The notes: a model not told the origin generated them from the letters alone. DNA of 64,000 bases from Allobosea sp. (GCA_024231975.1 JAAEQB010000121.1:46829-110828), one strand, 5' to 3'. Shown: positions 46,211 through 54,840, counted from the stretch's first letter. Translations and numbers: made by a program.

Positions 46211-46630
46211 TCAGGCCGCCTGCTCGTCATCCGCCGTGAAGACCGGGCCGGAATCCTTGCCCTTGGCATCGACGTCGCGATCGACGAACTCGATCACGGC
46301 GAGCGGGGCATTGTCGCCGAAGCGGAAGCCCGCCTTCATGATGCGCAGATAGCCGCCGTTGCGCTCCTTGTAGCGCGGGCCGAGGACCGCGAAGAGCTTG
46401 CCGACGAGGGCCACGTCCTTGATCTGCGCGATCGCCTGGCGGCGGGCGTGCAGGTCACCGCGCTTGCCGAGGGTGACCAGCTTCTCGACGACCGGACGCA
46501 GGTCCTTGGCCTTCGGCAGCGTGGTGGTGATCTGCTCGTGCTTGATCAGGGCCTGGGCCATGTTGGCGAACATCGCCTGGCGATGCTCGGCGGTGCGGTT
46601 GAAACGACGACCGCGGAAACCGTGACGCAT
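46211..46630 (-). CDS. rplQ: 50S ribosomal protein L17
   Basis: 139 residues. The N-terminus MRHGFRGRRFNRTAEHRQAM is diagnostic, followed by LIKHEQITTTLPKAKDLRPVVEKL. It binds near the base of the exit tunnel region of 23S rRNA. A C-terminal acidic extension (FVDRDVDAKGKDSGP..) beyond the E. coli end is usual in alphaproteobacteria. It is the last gene of the alpha operon, with 112 bp between it and rpoA. Confidence 0.97.
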   Translation of the reverse strand: MRHGFRGRRFNRTAEHRQAMFANMAQALIKHEQITTTLPKAKDLRPVVEKLVTLGKRGDLHARRQAIAQIKDVALVGKLFAVLGPRYKERNGGYLRIMKAGFRFGDNAPLAVIEFVDRDVDAKGKDSGPVFTADDEQAA

Positions 46631-46742
46631 GTTTGGCTCCTTCGTTGCTTACGGCCGCCGTGCCACGGAACGGCCGTCCTTTATGCTCCAGCGCTCATGC
46701 GCCGGGCGGGGAATGGCGCGGGCGGTATCCCGCGCCGGGGTC

Positions 46743-47759
46743 TCAGTAGTGCTCTTCGAAGCGCTTCGCCAGCTCTTCGATGTTCTCCGGCGGCCAGCCC
46801 TGCACGTCCATGCCGAGATGGAGGCCCATGGTGGCGAGCACTTCCTTGATCTCGTTCAGCGACTTGCGGCCGAAGTTCGGGGTGCGCAGCATCTCGCCCT
46901 CCGACTTCTGGATGAGGTCGCCGATATAGACGATGTTGTCGTTCTTCAGGCAGTTCGCCGAGCGGACCGACAGTTCGAGCTCGTCGACCTTCTTGAGCAG
47001 AGCCGGGTTGAACGGCAGCTGCGGCGCGGTCGAGACGGCCTCTTCCTTGCGCGGCTCTTCGAAGGTGATGAAGACAGCGAGCTGGTCCTGCAGGATGCGG
47101 GCGGCGAGCGCCAGCGCGTCCTCAGGCGTGACCGAGCCGTTGGTCTCGATCTGCATGGTCAGCATGTCGCGGTCGAGGTTCTGGCCCTCGCGGGTGTTCT
47201 CGACGCGATAGGAGACCTTCTTGACCGGCGAGTAGAGGCTGTCGACCGGGATCAGGCCGATCGGCGCGTCCTCGGGACGGTTCTGCTCGGAGGGGACATA
47301 GCCCTTGCCGGTGTTGACCGTGAACTCCATGCGGATCTCGGCCCCGTCGTCGAGCGTGCAGAGCACGAGCTCGGGATTGAGGATCGAGACGTCGCCGATG
47401 GTGTTGATGTCGCCGGCGGTGACGACGCCCGGGCCGGTCTTGCGCAGGGTCATGCGCTTGGGACCCTCGCCCTGCATCTTGATGGCGATCGCCTTGATGT
47501 TCAGGACGATGTCGGTGACATCTTCGCGCACGCCCGGGATCGACGAGAACTCATGCAGCACGCCATCGATCTGGACGGCGGTGACGGCAGCGCCCTGGAG
47601 CGAGGAGAGCAGCACTCGACGCAGCGCATTGCCGAGCGTCATGCCGAAGCCGCGCTCGAGCGGACGCGCGATCACGGTGGCCAGACGCTTCGGGTCGTCT
47701 CCGACCTTGACTTCGAGCTTGTTCGGCTTGGACAGATCCTGCCAGTTCTTGCTGATCAC
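46743..47759 (-). CDS. rpoA: DNA-directed RNA polymerase subunit alpha
   Basis: 338 residues, normal length. The N-terminal assembly domain (to about 235) has ERGFGMTLGNALRRVLLSSL. After the linker comes the C-terminal domain with ELSVRSANCLKNDNIVYIGD, whose Arg and Asn residues contact UP elements and activators, and TPNFGRKSLNEIKEVL. Two copies seed polymerase assembly. Gaps of about 90-110 bp separate it from rpsK and rplQ, wider than within the S10 part. Confidence 0.98.
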   Translation of the reverse strand: MISKNWQDLSKPNKLEVKVGDDPKRLATVIARPLERGFGMTLGNALRRVLLSSLQGAAVTAVQIDGVLHEFSSIPGVREDVTDIVLNIKAIAIKMQGEGPKRMTLRKTGPGVVTAGDINTIGDVSILNPELVLCTLDDGAEIRMEFTVNTGKGYVPSEQNRPEDAPIGLIPVDSLYSPVKKVSYRVENTREGQNLDRDMLTMQIETNGSVTPEDALALAARILQDQLAVFITFEEPRKEEAVSTAPQLPFNPALLKKVDELELSVRSANCLKNDNIVYIGDLIQKSEGEMLRTPNFGRKSLNEIKEVLATMGLHLGMDVQGWPPENIEELAKRFEEHY

Positions 47760-47850
47760 GACCGCACTCCTGGTGCTTCAATAATGGCGGCGGCGGGCCG
47801 CCCCGTACCGGCGCCCGCCCCTGCGGGCGCCGCTTCGATCCGGCGCTGGC

Positions 47851-48240
47851 TCAGACGCGGCGGCGCTTGCGCGGCCGGCAGCCATTGTGCGGGATCGGCG
47901 TCACGTCGCGGATCGAGGTGACGGTGAAGCCGGCGGCCTGCAGCGCGCGCAGCGCCGACTCGCGGCCCGAACCCGGACCGGTGACCTCGACCTCGAGGGT
48001 GCGCATGCCGTGCTCGGCAGCCTTGCGGGCAGCGTCCTCAGCCGCGACCTGGGCGGCATAGGGGGTCGACTTGCGCGAGCCCTTGAAACCCATCGTGCCG
48101 GCGGACGACCACGAGATCGTGTTGCCCTGCGCGTCGGTGATGGTGATCATGGTGTTGTTGAACGAGGCGTTCACATGCGCGACGCCGGAGACGATGTTCT
48201 TGCGTTCGCGACGACGGACGCGTTGGGCTTCCTTGGCCAT
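47851..48240 (-). CDS. rpsK: 30S ribosomal protein S11
   Basis: 129 residues. HVNASFNNTMITITDAQGN near the start and the basic end THNGCRPRKRRRV-type tail (read here as IPHNGCRPRKRRRV) are diagnostic. It lines the mRNA path on the 30S platform next to S7. Located between rpsM and rpoA, as in other bacteria. Confidence 0.98.
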   Translation of the reverse strand: MAKEAQRVRRRERKNIVSGVAHVNASFNNTMITITDAQGNTISWSSAGTMGFKGSRKSTPYAAQVAAEDAARKAAEHGMRTLEVEVTGPGSGRESALRALQAAGFTVTSIRDVTPIPHNGCRPRKRRRV

Positions 48241-48356
48241 AGTCTCTTTCTTCCATCCTTCAGGCGCGCCCGTGATGCCAGGCGCTGGGGACGCCGCCTG
48301 CTCCGGTAAGGATCAGGCGGCCATTGCAGCGGACCGGTTGCCCGGCCCGCCGAAAC

Positions 48357-48725
48357 TCACTTCTTCTTGCCGGCGATCGGCTTCGCCTTGCCCTTGCGGG
48401 TGCGGGCGTTGGTGTGGGTGCGCTGGCCGCGCACCGGCAGCGAGCGGCGATGACGCAGGCCGCGATAGCAGCCGAGGTCCATCAGGCGCTTGATGTTCAT
48501 CGAGACTTCGCGACGCAGATCGCCTTCGACGAGATAGTCGCGGTCGATCGTCTCGCGGATCTGCAGGACCTCGGCGTCGGTCAGCTGGTTGACCCGGCGC
48601 TCGGCGGCAATGCCGACCTTCTCGCAGATCTCCTTGGCCTTGTGGGCGCCGATGCCGTGAATGTACTGCAGACCGATGACGACGCGCTTGCCGGTCGGAA
48701 TGTTGACGCCCGCGATACGAGCCAT
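48357..48725 (-). CDS. rpsM: 30S ribosomal protein S13
   Basis: 122 residues from the ATG at 48725, with GAGAGGTGAAGAAC before it. MARIAGVNIPTGKRVVIGL, the helix-turn-helix HGIGAHKAKEICEKVGI, and GLRHRRSLPVRGQRTHTNAR with a basic tail are all typical. It contacts the P-site tRNA and the 50S subunit at the head of the small subunit. Here it is the first gene of a separate unit, because adk lies 3.3 kb upstream. Confidence 0.97.
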   Translation of the reverse strand: MARIAGVNIPTGKRVVIGLQYIHGIGAHKAKEICEKVGIAAERRVNQLTDAEVLQIRETIDRDYLVEGDLRREVSMNIKRLMDLGCYRGLRHRRSLPVRGQRTHTNARTRKGKAKPIAGKKK

Positions 48726-48896
48726 GTTCTTCACCTCTCCATGAGGCCGCAACGCCGGGCGTTACGGCAATGACGATAACTCCGCGTCCGGTGGAGGCCG
48801 GCCCTTGCGGAGCGTTGAACCCGATCCATACGCAAACGCGACGCCGTCCCTTCTCCCGAAGGCATCGGCATCGCTCATATGAAACCGGATGGCGGC

Positions 48897-48925
48897 TCGT
48901 TAAAGGGTTGGGTGCAACGAGTCAA
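48897..48925 (-). promoter_or_regulatory. Candidate promoter for rpsM-rpsK-rpoA-rplQ
   Basis: Minus strand TTGACT and TAACGA separated by 17 bases, about 170 bp before rpsM, in the gap created between adk and rpsM. The -10 match is weak; the -35 is good. Confidence 0.4.
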
Positions 48926-48961
48926 CCCATCGCACCCAAGAAACATGCCAAGACCGCCCTT

Positions 48962-49184
48962 GCCTTCTCCCCTTGCGGGAGAAGGTGGCTCGGCGGAGCC
49001 GAGACGGATGAGGGGTCGTGCAACCCTCATCGTCATTGCGAGCGCAGCGAAGCAATCCAGAAAAGCATAGAGTGCTGCCGTTCTGAATTATTGCTTCGTC
49101 GCCACGCTCCTCGTGATGACGGAGAGCGCAGCGCGACCCCTCATCCGGCGCTATGCACCACCTTCTCCTGCAAGGGGAGAAGGC
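48962..49184. repeat. Nested palindromic repeat: family A copy 4 with a second palindrome inside
   Basis: Outer arms GCCTTCTCCCCTTGCGGGAG.. (48962-49016) and its complement (49133-49184). Inside lies another inverted repeat of a different family, CGTCATTGCGAGCGCAGCGA (from 49031) against TCGTCGCCACGCTCCTCG (to 49114 and on to GATGACG). With the rpsM promoter region it accounts for the gene-free stretch 48726-49192. Confidence 0.8.
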
Positions 49185-49192
49185 AAGCGGCC

Positions 49193-50389
49193 CTACTTCT
49201 TCACCAGCGGGCACTTGCTCTCCGACAGCGGCGCGATGATCTCGGCAGCCGGGATCTTGCGGACCACCTTGAAATAGTCCCACGGCGCCTTCGATTCGGC
49301 CGGAGCCTTGGCCTCGACCAGCAGCATGTCGTTCATCAGCCGGCCGTCTTCGCGGATCTTGGCGCCGGGCGCATAGAAGTCCTCGACCGGCAGCTCCTTC
49401 ATCTTGGCCGCCACTGCAGGCCCCGCCGCCGTGCCGGCGGCCTTCACCGCCTTGAGATAGTGCAGCACCGAGGAATAGACGCTGGCCTGGATCATCCCCG
49501 GCATCTTCTTGGTCCGCGCCATGTAGCGGTCGGCCCAGTCGCGGCTCGGCTTGTCGGCGTCGTGGTAATAGGCGGTGGTGGTGATCAGCCCCTTGGCCTT
49601 GTCGAGGCCGAGGCCATGCACGTCGCTCAGCACGACCACCATGGCGGCGAGCTTCTGGCCGCCGTCGACCAGGCCGAACTCGCCGGCCTGCTTGATCGAG
49701 TTGATGGTGTCGGTGCCGGCATTGGCGAAGGCGACGATCTTGGCCTTCGAGGCCTGCGCCTGCAGCAGGAAGGAGGAGAAGTCCGGCGTCGAGAGTGGCG
49801 CGCGCACCGTGCCCAGCGTCTTGCCCTTGTTGGCCGCGACGATGGCCTCGATATCGGCGGTGAGCTGATGGCCAAAGGCGTAGTCGGCGGCGATGATGTA
49901 CCAGCTGTCGCCGCCCTCGCGCAGGATCGACAGCGCCGTGCCCTTGGCCGAGGTCGCCGTATCGAAGGTCCACATGAAGCCCGTCGCCGAGCAGTCCTCA
50001 TTGAACAGCCGTGTCGTCGCCGGCCCGTTGTAGAGCGCGACCTTCTGCTTTTCCTTGGCGATGCCGGCGACCGCGAGCGCGACCGCGGAATTGGTCAGAT
50101 CGGCGATGGCGGTGACGCCGTCGACATCGTACCAGCGCCGCGCCAGGCCGGCGGCGACGTCGGGCTTGTTCTGGTGGTCGCCCGAGACGATCTCGATCGG
50201 CTTGCCCAGTACCGAGCCGCCGAAATCCTCGATCGCCAGCTTGGCCGCCTCGACCGAGCCGAGCCCGCCGAACTCGGCATAATTGCCTGACTGGTCGTTG
50301 AGGATGCCGATCTTGACCGCATCCTGCGCCCGCACGGTCGAAGCCGTCGCCAGCAGCGCCGCCGCCACAAGGCAAGCAACTCGTTTCAT
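49193..50389 (-). CDS. ABC transporter substrate-binding protein, branched-chain amino acid type
   Basis: 398 residues from the ATG at 50389 with GGAGGA before it. Signal peptide MKRVACLVAAALLATASTVRA, then VKIGILNDQSGNYAEFGGLGSVEAAKLAIEDFGG, the start of a type I periplasmic binding (Peripla_BP_6, LivJ/K-like) fold; GDHQNKPDVAAGLARRWYD and WYIIAADYAFGHQL follow. Binds amino acids, amides or aromatic acids for an ABC importer whose membrane parts are not nearby. Its position inside the ribosomal cluster is unusual. Confidence 0.9.
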   Translation of the reverse strand: MKRVACLVAAALLATASTVRAQDAVKIGILNDQSGNYAEFGGLGSVEAAKLAIEDFGGSVLGKPIEIVSGDHQNKPDVAAGLARRWYDVDGVTAIADLTNSAVALAVAGIAKEKQKVALYNGPATTRLFNEDCSATGFMWTFDTATSAKGTALSILREGGDSWYIIAADYAFGHQLTADIEAIVAANKGKTLGTVRAPLSTPDFSSFLLQAQASKAKIVAFANAGTDTINSIKQAGEFGLVDGGQKLAAMVVVLSDVHGLGLDKAKGLITTTAYYHDADKPSRDWADRYMARTKKMPGMIQASVYSSVLHYLKAVKAAGTAAGPAVAAKMKELPVEDFYAPGAKIREDGRLMNDMLLVEAKAPAESKAPWDYFKVVRKIPAAEIIAPLSESKCPLVKK

Positions 50390-50579
50390 GCCGTCCTCCC
50401 GGTTTCCGGTCGGTCGGCCAGCCGGCGACGGCTGATGCCACCGGCCGTCGGCTGCCGCCGCCATGTCTTGGCCATCATGGGCCTGGGGCCGAGTTCAATC
50501 GGCGGGAGGAGATGTGTCAATTACAACCGCGGCGCGCGAAACCGCGCCTGCGCTGGCGCAAATGCGCACCGACTGCCGA

Positions 50580-51566
50580 TCAGTAAGGCCTTATGAATGC
50601 GCGCCGCATGGCCTCGTCGATCTCCTCGCGCTGCTTCTGCAGTTTCTCGTCGAACTCGCGCCGCTCCCGGTGGTAGCGGGCGTTCCATTCCTGCCATTCC
50701 CGTTTTTTCGCGAGAGCCTGGACCTGCGCATCGGTCGACCAGATTCCGGCGAGGTTGCTGCCGGCGACGACGATGCCGATCAGCGGCAGCACGATCTTGA
50801 TCGTATCCCACGCCGAGAACGGGCGCGGCGCCCCGCCTGCCGCGACCACCTTCCGGCCGGCCACGGCCTGCGCCTCGGTCGCATCCGGCCAGCGCGCGGC
50901 ATAGACCACCGGCACGCTCGGCCTTGGCCTGTCAGGTTCGCCGCCGAAGGCCCGCCAGCGCGCTTTGACCGCGGCGCGCAGCACCTGCGGCTCGACACCG
51001 ACGAATTCCGCATGCAAGGCGCACTGGACCATGTCGCCTTTCGCGATGAACGCGGTCTGGTGCCAGTAGGGTCCGCGCTGGAACAGCGACTTGATGTGCA
51101 GGTTCGCCCAGTAGAACTGCTTGGTGACCAGCACCACGGTGACATCGTTGTAGGGCAGATTCCGCGGATAGCGCGCCAGCCAGTGCCAGACCACGATATC
51201 GATCGTGTCGATGCTCTTGATCTCGCGCCAGGGAATGAAGCTCTCCTTGCGCGATGACGACCAGCAAATGTGCACCCCGTCCGGCGCCAGCACATAGACC
51301 GGCTTGCCGCGGCGGAAACGGCGCCGGAGCGCGAAGATCGAGAGGCCGATGCCGGCGAGGATCGCAGCGAACGCACCAAAGGTCTCACCGGGGCGGGGCC
51401 AGTCGGGCATCTCCGTGGCGAAGATGAAGAGGCCGCAGAACAGCGTCAGCAAGCCGATCGGCAGCCAGCTCGCGAATTCCGCGTCCAGCCGGTATTCGAG
51501 CGTCTGATGGACATCCGAAGGATCGACCTGCACGGCCAGCCCGCCCGCTCTTGCAAGCCACAGCAT
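50580..51566 (-). CDS. Membrane protein of unknown function inside the ribosomal cluster
   Basis: 328 residues; the ATG at 51566 is taken, but a GTG 11 codons later (VQVDPSDVHQTLEYRLD) may be the true start. Two helices near 34-52 and 62-80 (FGAFAAILAGIGLSIFALRRRFRRG) precede a PH-like segment VYVLAPDGVHICWSSSRKESFIPWREIKSIDTIDI, followed by a soluble part, a third helix near 258-275 (TIKIVLPLIGIVVAGSNLAGI) and a charged coiled-coil end (KREWQEWNARYHRERREFDE). Not recognised. It may sense or assemble at the membrane, but this is open. Confidence 0.6.
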   Translation of the reverse strand: MLWLARAGGLAVQVDPSDVHQTLEYRLDAEFASWLPIGLLTLFCGLFIFATEMPDWPRPGETFGAFAAILAGIGLSIFALRRRFRRGKPVYVLAPDGVHICWSSSRKESFIPWREIKSIDTIDIVVWHWLARYPRNLPYNDVTVVLVTKQFYWANLHIKSLFQRGPYWHQTAFIAKGDMVQCALHAEFVGVEPQVLRAAVKARWRAFGGEPDRPRPSVPVVYAARWPDATEAQAVAGRKVVAAGGAPRPFSAWDTIKIVLPLIGIVVAGSNLAGIWSTDAQVQALAKKREWQEWNARYHRERREFDEKLQKQREEIDEAMRRAFIRPY

Positions 51567-51635
51567 GCCACAACGCAGCGGGTTTGGAACGCCGCGCTTA
51601 GGGCAGCCCGACCAGAGCGTGCGCTGAGACAGCCC

Positions 51636-51938
51636 TCACCGCTTGCGCACGAACTCCGTCCGCAGCACCAGCCCCTTGATGCTCTCGTGCCGGCAGTCGA
51701 TCTCCTCGGGATTGTCTGTCAGCCGGATCGAACGGATCACCGTGCCCTGCTTCAGGGTCTGGCCGGCGCCCTTGACCTTGAGGTCCTTGATCAGCGTCAC
51801 CGCATCGCCATCCGCCAGGATGCTGCCGGAGGCATCGCGGACCTCGGGCTTCGCCGCCGCGGCCGCCGCGAGCTCCGAGGCCGGGCGCCATTCGCCGGTC
51901 GCCTCGTCATAGACATAGTCGTCATCGCCATCGGCCAT
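51636..51938 (-). CDS. PhnA/YjdM-domain protein lacking the zinc ribbon
   Basis: 100 residues from the ATG at 51938 (GGAGCAGACCC upstream). The C-terminal 60 residues read ASGSILADGDAVTLIKDLKV, then KGAGQTLKQGTVIRSIRLTD and EEIDCRHESIKGLVLRTEFV, a typical PhnA (YjdM) domain. The usual N-terminal zinc ribbon with its CxxC pairs is replaced by an acidic stretch (MADGDDDYVYDEATGEWRP). Despite the family name no role in phosphonate use has been shown. It lies just beyond the adk terminator. Confidence 0.8.
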   Translation of the reverse strand: MADGDDDYVYDEATGEWRPASELAAAAAAKPEVRDASGSILADGDAVTLIKDLKVKGAGQTLKQGTVIRSIRLTDNPEEIDCRHESIKGLVLRTEFVRKR

Positions 51939-51956
51939 GGGTCTGCTCCATCGCAA

Positions 51957-51986
51957 GAAAAAGCCGCGCGGCGAGAACCGCGCGGC
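51957..51986 (-). terminator. Rho-independent terminator after adk
   Basis: A perfect 9-bp stem GCCGCGCGG/CCGCGCGGC with a six-base loop and a T-rich run (TTTTTC) on the minus strand, 27 bases after the adk stop. It separates the S10-spc-adk transcript from the genes that follow. Confidence 0.85.
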
Positions 51987-52012
51987 CCATGAACTCCAAT
52001 CGTGTCGAGCGT

Positions 52013-52594
52013 TCAGCCCGCCAGCGCCTGGTCGATCGCAGTCGCGACCAGCTCGATCGGCTGCATGCCGTCGATCGGTGTCAGCTGGCCGCGCTTGTCG
52101 TAATAGGGCGCGACGATCGCGGTATCGCGGTTGTAGGCTTCGAGCCGGGTCTTGAAGACCTCCGGGTCGTCGTCCTTGCGCACCGGCTGGCCAGCGGCCT
52201 TGGCCTCCTCGGCGCGGCGCACGATCCGGTCGACCAGCTTGCTCTGGTCCACCCGAAGCTCCAGCACCTTGTCGAGCTTCAGCCCCTTGCCCGCCAGCAT
52301 CGAGTCGAGCGCCTCGGCCTGAGCCAGCGTGCGTGGAAAACCGTCGAGGATGAAACCCTTCCTGGCGTCCTGCTCTTCGATACGGTCGGCGACGATGCCG
52401 ATGACGATCTCGTCCGAGACCAGCCCGCCGGCGTCCATCACCGCCTTTGCCTTGAGGCCGACCGGGGTGCCGGCCGCCACTGCGGCGCGCAGCATGTCGC
52501 CGGTCGAGAGCTGCGGAATGCCGTGCTTCGCGACGATCCGCGTCGCCTGAGTGCCTTTACCCGCCCCCGGCGGCCCCAGGAAAATCAGCCTCAT
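52013..52594 (-). CDS. adk: Adenylate kinase
   Basis: 193 residues. P-loop GPPGAGKGTQATRI near the N-terminus, LSTGDMLRAAV, and LDGFPRTLAQAEALD. The LID is the short form (RKDDDPEVFKTRLEAYNRDT, no zinc cysteines), as in many alphaproteobacteria. Balances AMP, ADP and ATP. Its ATG shares one base with the secY stop (TGATG), so the two are translationally coupled. A terminator follows. Confidence 0.97.
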   Translation of the reverse strand: MRLIFLGPPGAGKGTQATRIVAKHGIPQLSTGDMLRAAVAAGTPVGLKAKAVMDAGGLVSDEIVIGIVADRIEEQDARKGFILDGFPRTLAQAEALDSMLAGKGLKLDKVLELRVDQSKLVDRIVRRAEEAKAAGQPVRKDDDPEVFKTRLEAYNRDTAIVAPYYDKRGQLTPIDGMQPIELVATAIDQALAG

Positions 52595-53931
52595 CAGCGC
52601 CTTGCCCCCCTCAACTTCGCCTTCTTGACCAGCCCCTCATACTGATGGGCCAGGAGATGACCATGGACCTGAGCGACCGTGTCCATCGTCGTCGTCACCA
52701 CGATCAGCAGCGAGGTGCCGCCGAGCAGGATGATCGGAATCTGGGCATAGGTGATCATGAACTCCGGGATCAAGCAGACGATAGTCAAATAGGCGGCGCC
52801 GAGCACGGTGATGCGGGTCAGCACCCGGTCGATGTGCTCGGCGGTGCGCTCGCCCGGGCGGATGCCGGGCATGAAGCCGCCATGCTTCTTGAGGTTGTCC
52901 GCCGTCTCGACCGGATTGAACACGATCGCGGTGTAGAAGAAGCAGAAGAAGATGATCAGCGCCGCATAGAGGAACATGAACAGCGGCCGGCCATGCGCGA
53001 GGTATGTCGCCATCGTCGACAGGATGCCGGTGCCGCCCGAAGCCTGCGAGAAGCTGGCGATCGTGGTCGGCAGCAGCAGCAGCGAGGAGGCGAAGATCGG
53101 CGGAATCACGCCGGCGGTGTTGAGCTTCAGCGGCAGGAACGAGGTCTGGCCCTCATACATGCGGTTGCCGACCTGGCGCTTGGGATAGTTGATCAAGAGG
53201 CGGCGCTGGGCGCGCTCGACGAAGACCACGAAGGCGATGACGCAGACCGCCATCACCATGACGAGCAGCAGCAGACCGGTCGAGATCGCGCCCTGGCGGC
53301 CGAGCTCGAGGGTCTGAGCCAGCTGCGCCGGGAATTCAGCGATGATGCCGGCGAAGATGATCATCGAGGTGCCGTTGCCGATGCCGCGGCTGGTGATCTG
53401 CTCGCCGAGCCAGAGCAGGAACATGGTGCCGCCGACCAGGGTGATGGTGGTCGAGATCAGGAAGAACGGTCCCGGCTCCAGCACCAGGTTGCCCGAACCC
53501 TGCAGGCCGACACCGATGCCCCAGGCCTGGAACAGCGCCAGCACCAGCGTCAGGTAGCGCGTGTACTGGTTCAGGATCTTGCGGCCCGCCTCGCCTTCCT
53601 TCTTCAGCGTCTCGAAGGTCGGGACGACGCTGGAGAGCAGCTGGATGATGATCGAGGCCGAGATGTACGGCATGATCGCCAGCGCGAAGATCGCCAGCCG
53701 GCCGACCGCGCCGCCGGAGAACATGTTGAACAGGCCGAGCACGCCCGTCTGGGTCTGCTTGAACAGGTCGGCGACCGCGTCCGGGTTCATGCCGGGCAGC
53801 GGGATATAGGTGCCGAGCCGGTAGACGATCAGCGCCCCCAGCGTGAACCAGATCCGCTTCTTCAGCTCGTCGGCCTTGGCCAGCGCGCCGAAGTTCAGGT
53901 TTGCCGCAAGCTGTTCAGCCGCCGATGCCAT
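52594..53931 (-). CDS. secY: Protein translocase subunit SecY
   Basis: 445 residues from the ATG at 53931 (MASAAEQLAANLNF); the longer frame has no coding support. Ten transmembrane helices. LIVYRLGTYIPLPGMNPDAV, TSRGIGNGTSMIIFAGI and the cytoplasmic loop with PVETADNLKKHGGFMPGIRPG are diagnostic. It forms the protein-conducting channel with SecE and SecG. A 212-bp gap with a hairpin repeat separates it from rplO. Confidence 0.98.
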   Translation of the reverse strand: MASAAEQLAANLNFGALAKADELKKRIWFTLGALIVYRLGTYIPLPGMNPDAVADLFKQTQTGVLGLFNMFSGGAVGRLAIFALAIMPYISASIIIQLLSSVVPTFETLKKEGEAGRKILNQYTRYLTLVLALFQAWGIGVGLQGSGNLVLEPGPFFLISTTITLVGGTMFLLWLGEQITSRGIGNGTSMIIFAGIIAEFPAQLAQTLELGRQGAISTGLLLLVMVMAVCVIAFVVFVERAQRRLLINYPKRQVGNRMYEGQTSFLPLKLNTAGVIPPIFASSLLLLPTTIASFSQASGGTGILSTMATYLAHGRPLFMFLYAALIIFFCFFYTAIVFNPVETADNLKKHGGFMPGIRPGERTAEHIDRVLTRITVLGAAYLTIVCLIPEFMITYAQIPIILLGGTSLLIVVTTTMDTVAQVHGHLLAHQYEGLVKKAKLRGARR

Positions 53932-53975
53932 GCGTCCGGTCCTTGGGTGATTCTCTGGTCGAGGGCCTGTTCCAC

Positions 53976-53994
53976 AAAGGTGGGTACCACTTTT
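53976..53994. repeat. Small palindromic element between rplO and secY
   Basis: AAAGGTGG-GTA-CCACTTTT, an 8-bp stem with one G.T pair, followed by GCGAAGAGAACATGCC. It resembles the short AAAAGTGG..CCACTTTT units scattered through rhizobial genomes. The remainder of 53932-54143 holds another potential stem, GCGGCC/GGCCGC, near 54090-54118, and no gene. Confidence 0.5.
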
Positions 53995-54143
53995 GCGAAG
54001 AGAACATGCCCAGGGATTCTGTCGCAGCGCCCATTCTGATCGCTCAACCGGGACTGGTCGAACGGAACATGCGCCAGACAGTCGAACGGCGGCCAAGGCT
54101 TCGGGCCCGGCCGCCGCTCGCGTTAGTCATGTAAGCGTGGAAG

Positions 54144-54623
54144 TCACGCCTGTGAAGCGGCAGCCGCCAGGATCTTGACCGTGCCGCCAGCCTTCTCGAT
54201 CGCCTCGACGGCCGACTTCGACGCACCGGCGACCTCGAAGGCGAGCTTCGCCTTGAACTCGCCCTGGCCGAGGATCTTGACGCCGTCCCGCGCCGCCTTC
54301 GAGATCACGCCGGCCGAAACCAGCGACTCGATGGTGACGACACCCTTGGCATCGAGCTTGCCGGCCTCGACGGCCTGCTGGATGCGGCCGAGATTGACCT
54401 CGTTCAGCTCGCGAGCGAACAGGTTGTGGAAGCCGCGCTTCGGCAGGCGCCGATAGAGCGGCATCTGGCCGCCTTCGAAGCCCTTGACCGCCACGCCGGC
54501 GCGAGCCTTCTGGCCCTTGACGCCACGCCCGCCGGTCTTGCCCTTGCCGGAGCCAATGCCGCGGCCGACGCGGATGCGCGACTTGGTCGCGCCTTCGTTG
54601 TCACGAATGTCAGTGAGTTTCAT
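54144..54623 (-). CDS. rplO: 50S ribosomal protein L15
   Basis: 159 residues. MKLTDIRDNEGATKSRIRVG followed by the Gly/Lys-rich rRNA-binding arm GRGIGSGKGKTGGRGVKGQK and FEGGQMPLYRRLPKRGFHN are diagnostic. It is a late-assembly protein of the 50S subunit. Twelve bp separate it from rpmD. Confidence 0.98.
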   Translation of the reverse strand: MKLTDIRDNEGATKSRIRVGRGIGSGKGKTGGRGVKGQKARAGVAVKGFEGGQMPLYRRLPKRGFHNLFARELNEVNLGRIQQAVEAGKLDAKGVVTIESLVSAGVISKAARDGVKILGQGEFKAKLAFEVAGASKSAVEAIEKAGGTVKILAAAASQA

Positions 54624-54635
54624 GGTGCGCCCTCC

Positions 54636-54830
54636 TCACTTCGCGTCGACGACGCGGACGAGGTGCTTGACCTTCTCGACCATGCCACGCGCAGCCGGCG
54701 TGTCCTGCAGGGTCGATTGGCGGCGGATCTTGTTCAGGCCAAGACCGATCAGGGTCTGGCGCTGCGAGGCGTCGCGGCGGATCGGCGAACCGATCTGCTC
54801 GACGGTGAAGGTCTTCTCAGCCTTTGCCAT
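54636..54830 (-). CDS. rpmD: 50S ribosomal protein L30
   Basis: 64 residues from the ATG at 54830 with GGAGGG before it. FTVEQIGSPIRRDASQRQTLIGLGLNKIRR-type sequence, then TPAARGMVEKVKHLVRV, covers the whole small alpha/beta domain that binds domain II of 23S rRNA. Ten bp from rpsE. Confidence 0.97.
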   Translation of the reverse strand: MAKAEKTFTVEQIGSPIRRDASQRQTLIGLGLNKIRRQSTLQDTPAARGMVEKVKHLVRVVDAK

Positions 54831-54840
54831 CGAGCCCTCC

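Noticed and set aside
52645..54039. Open frame of 464 codons on the plus strand
   Set aside because: Antisense to secY; low-complexity Asp/Arg/Gln sequence.
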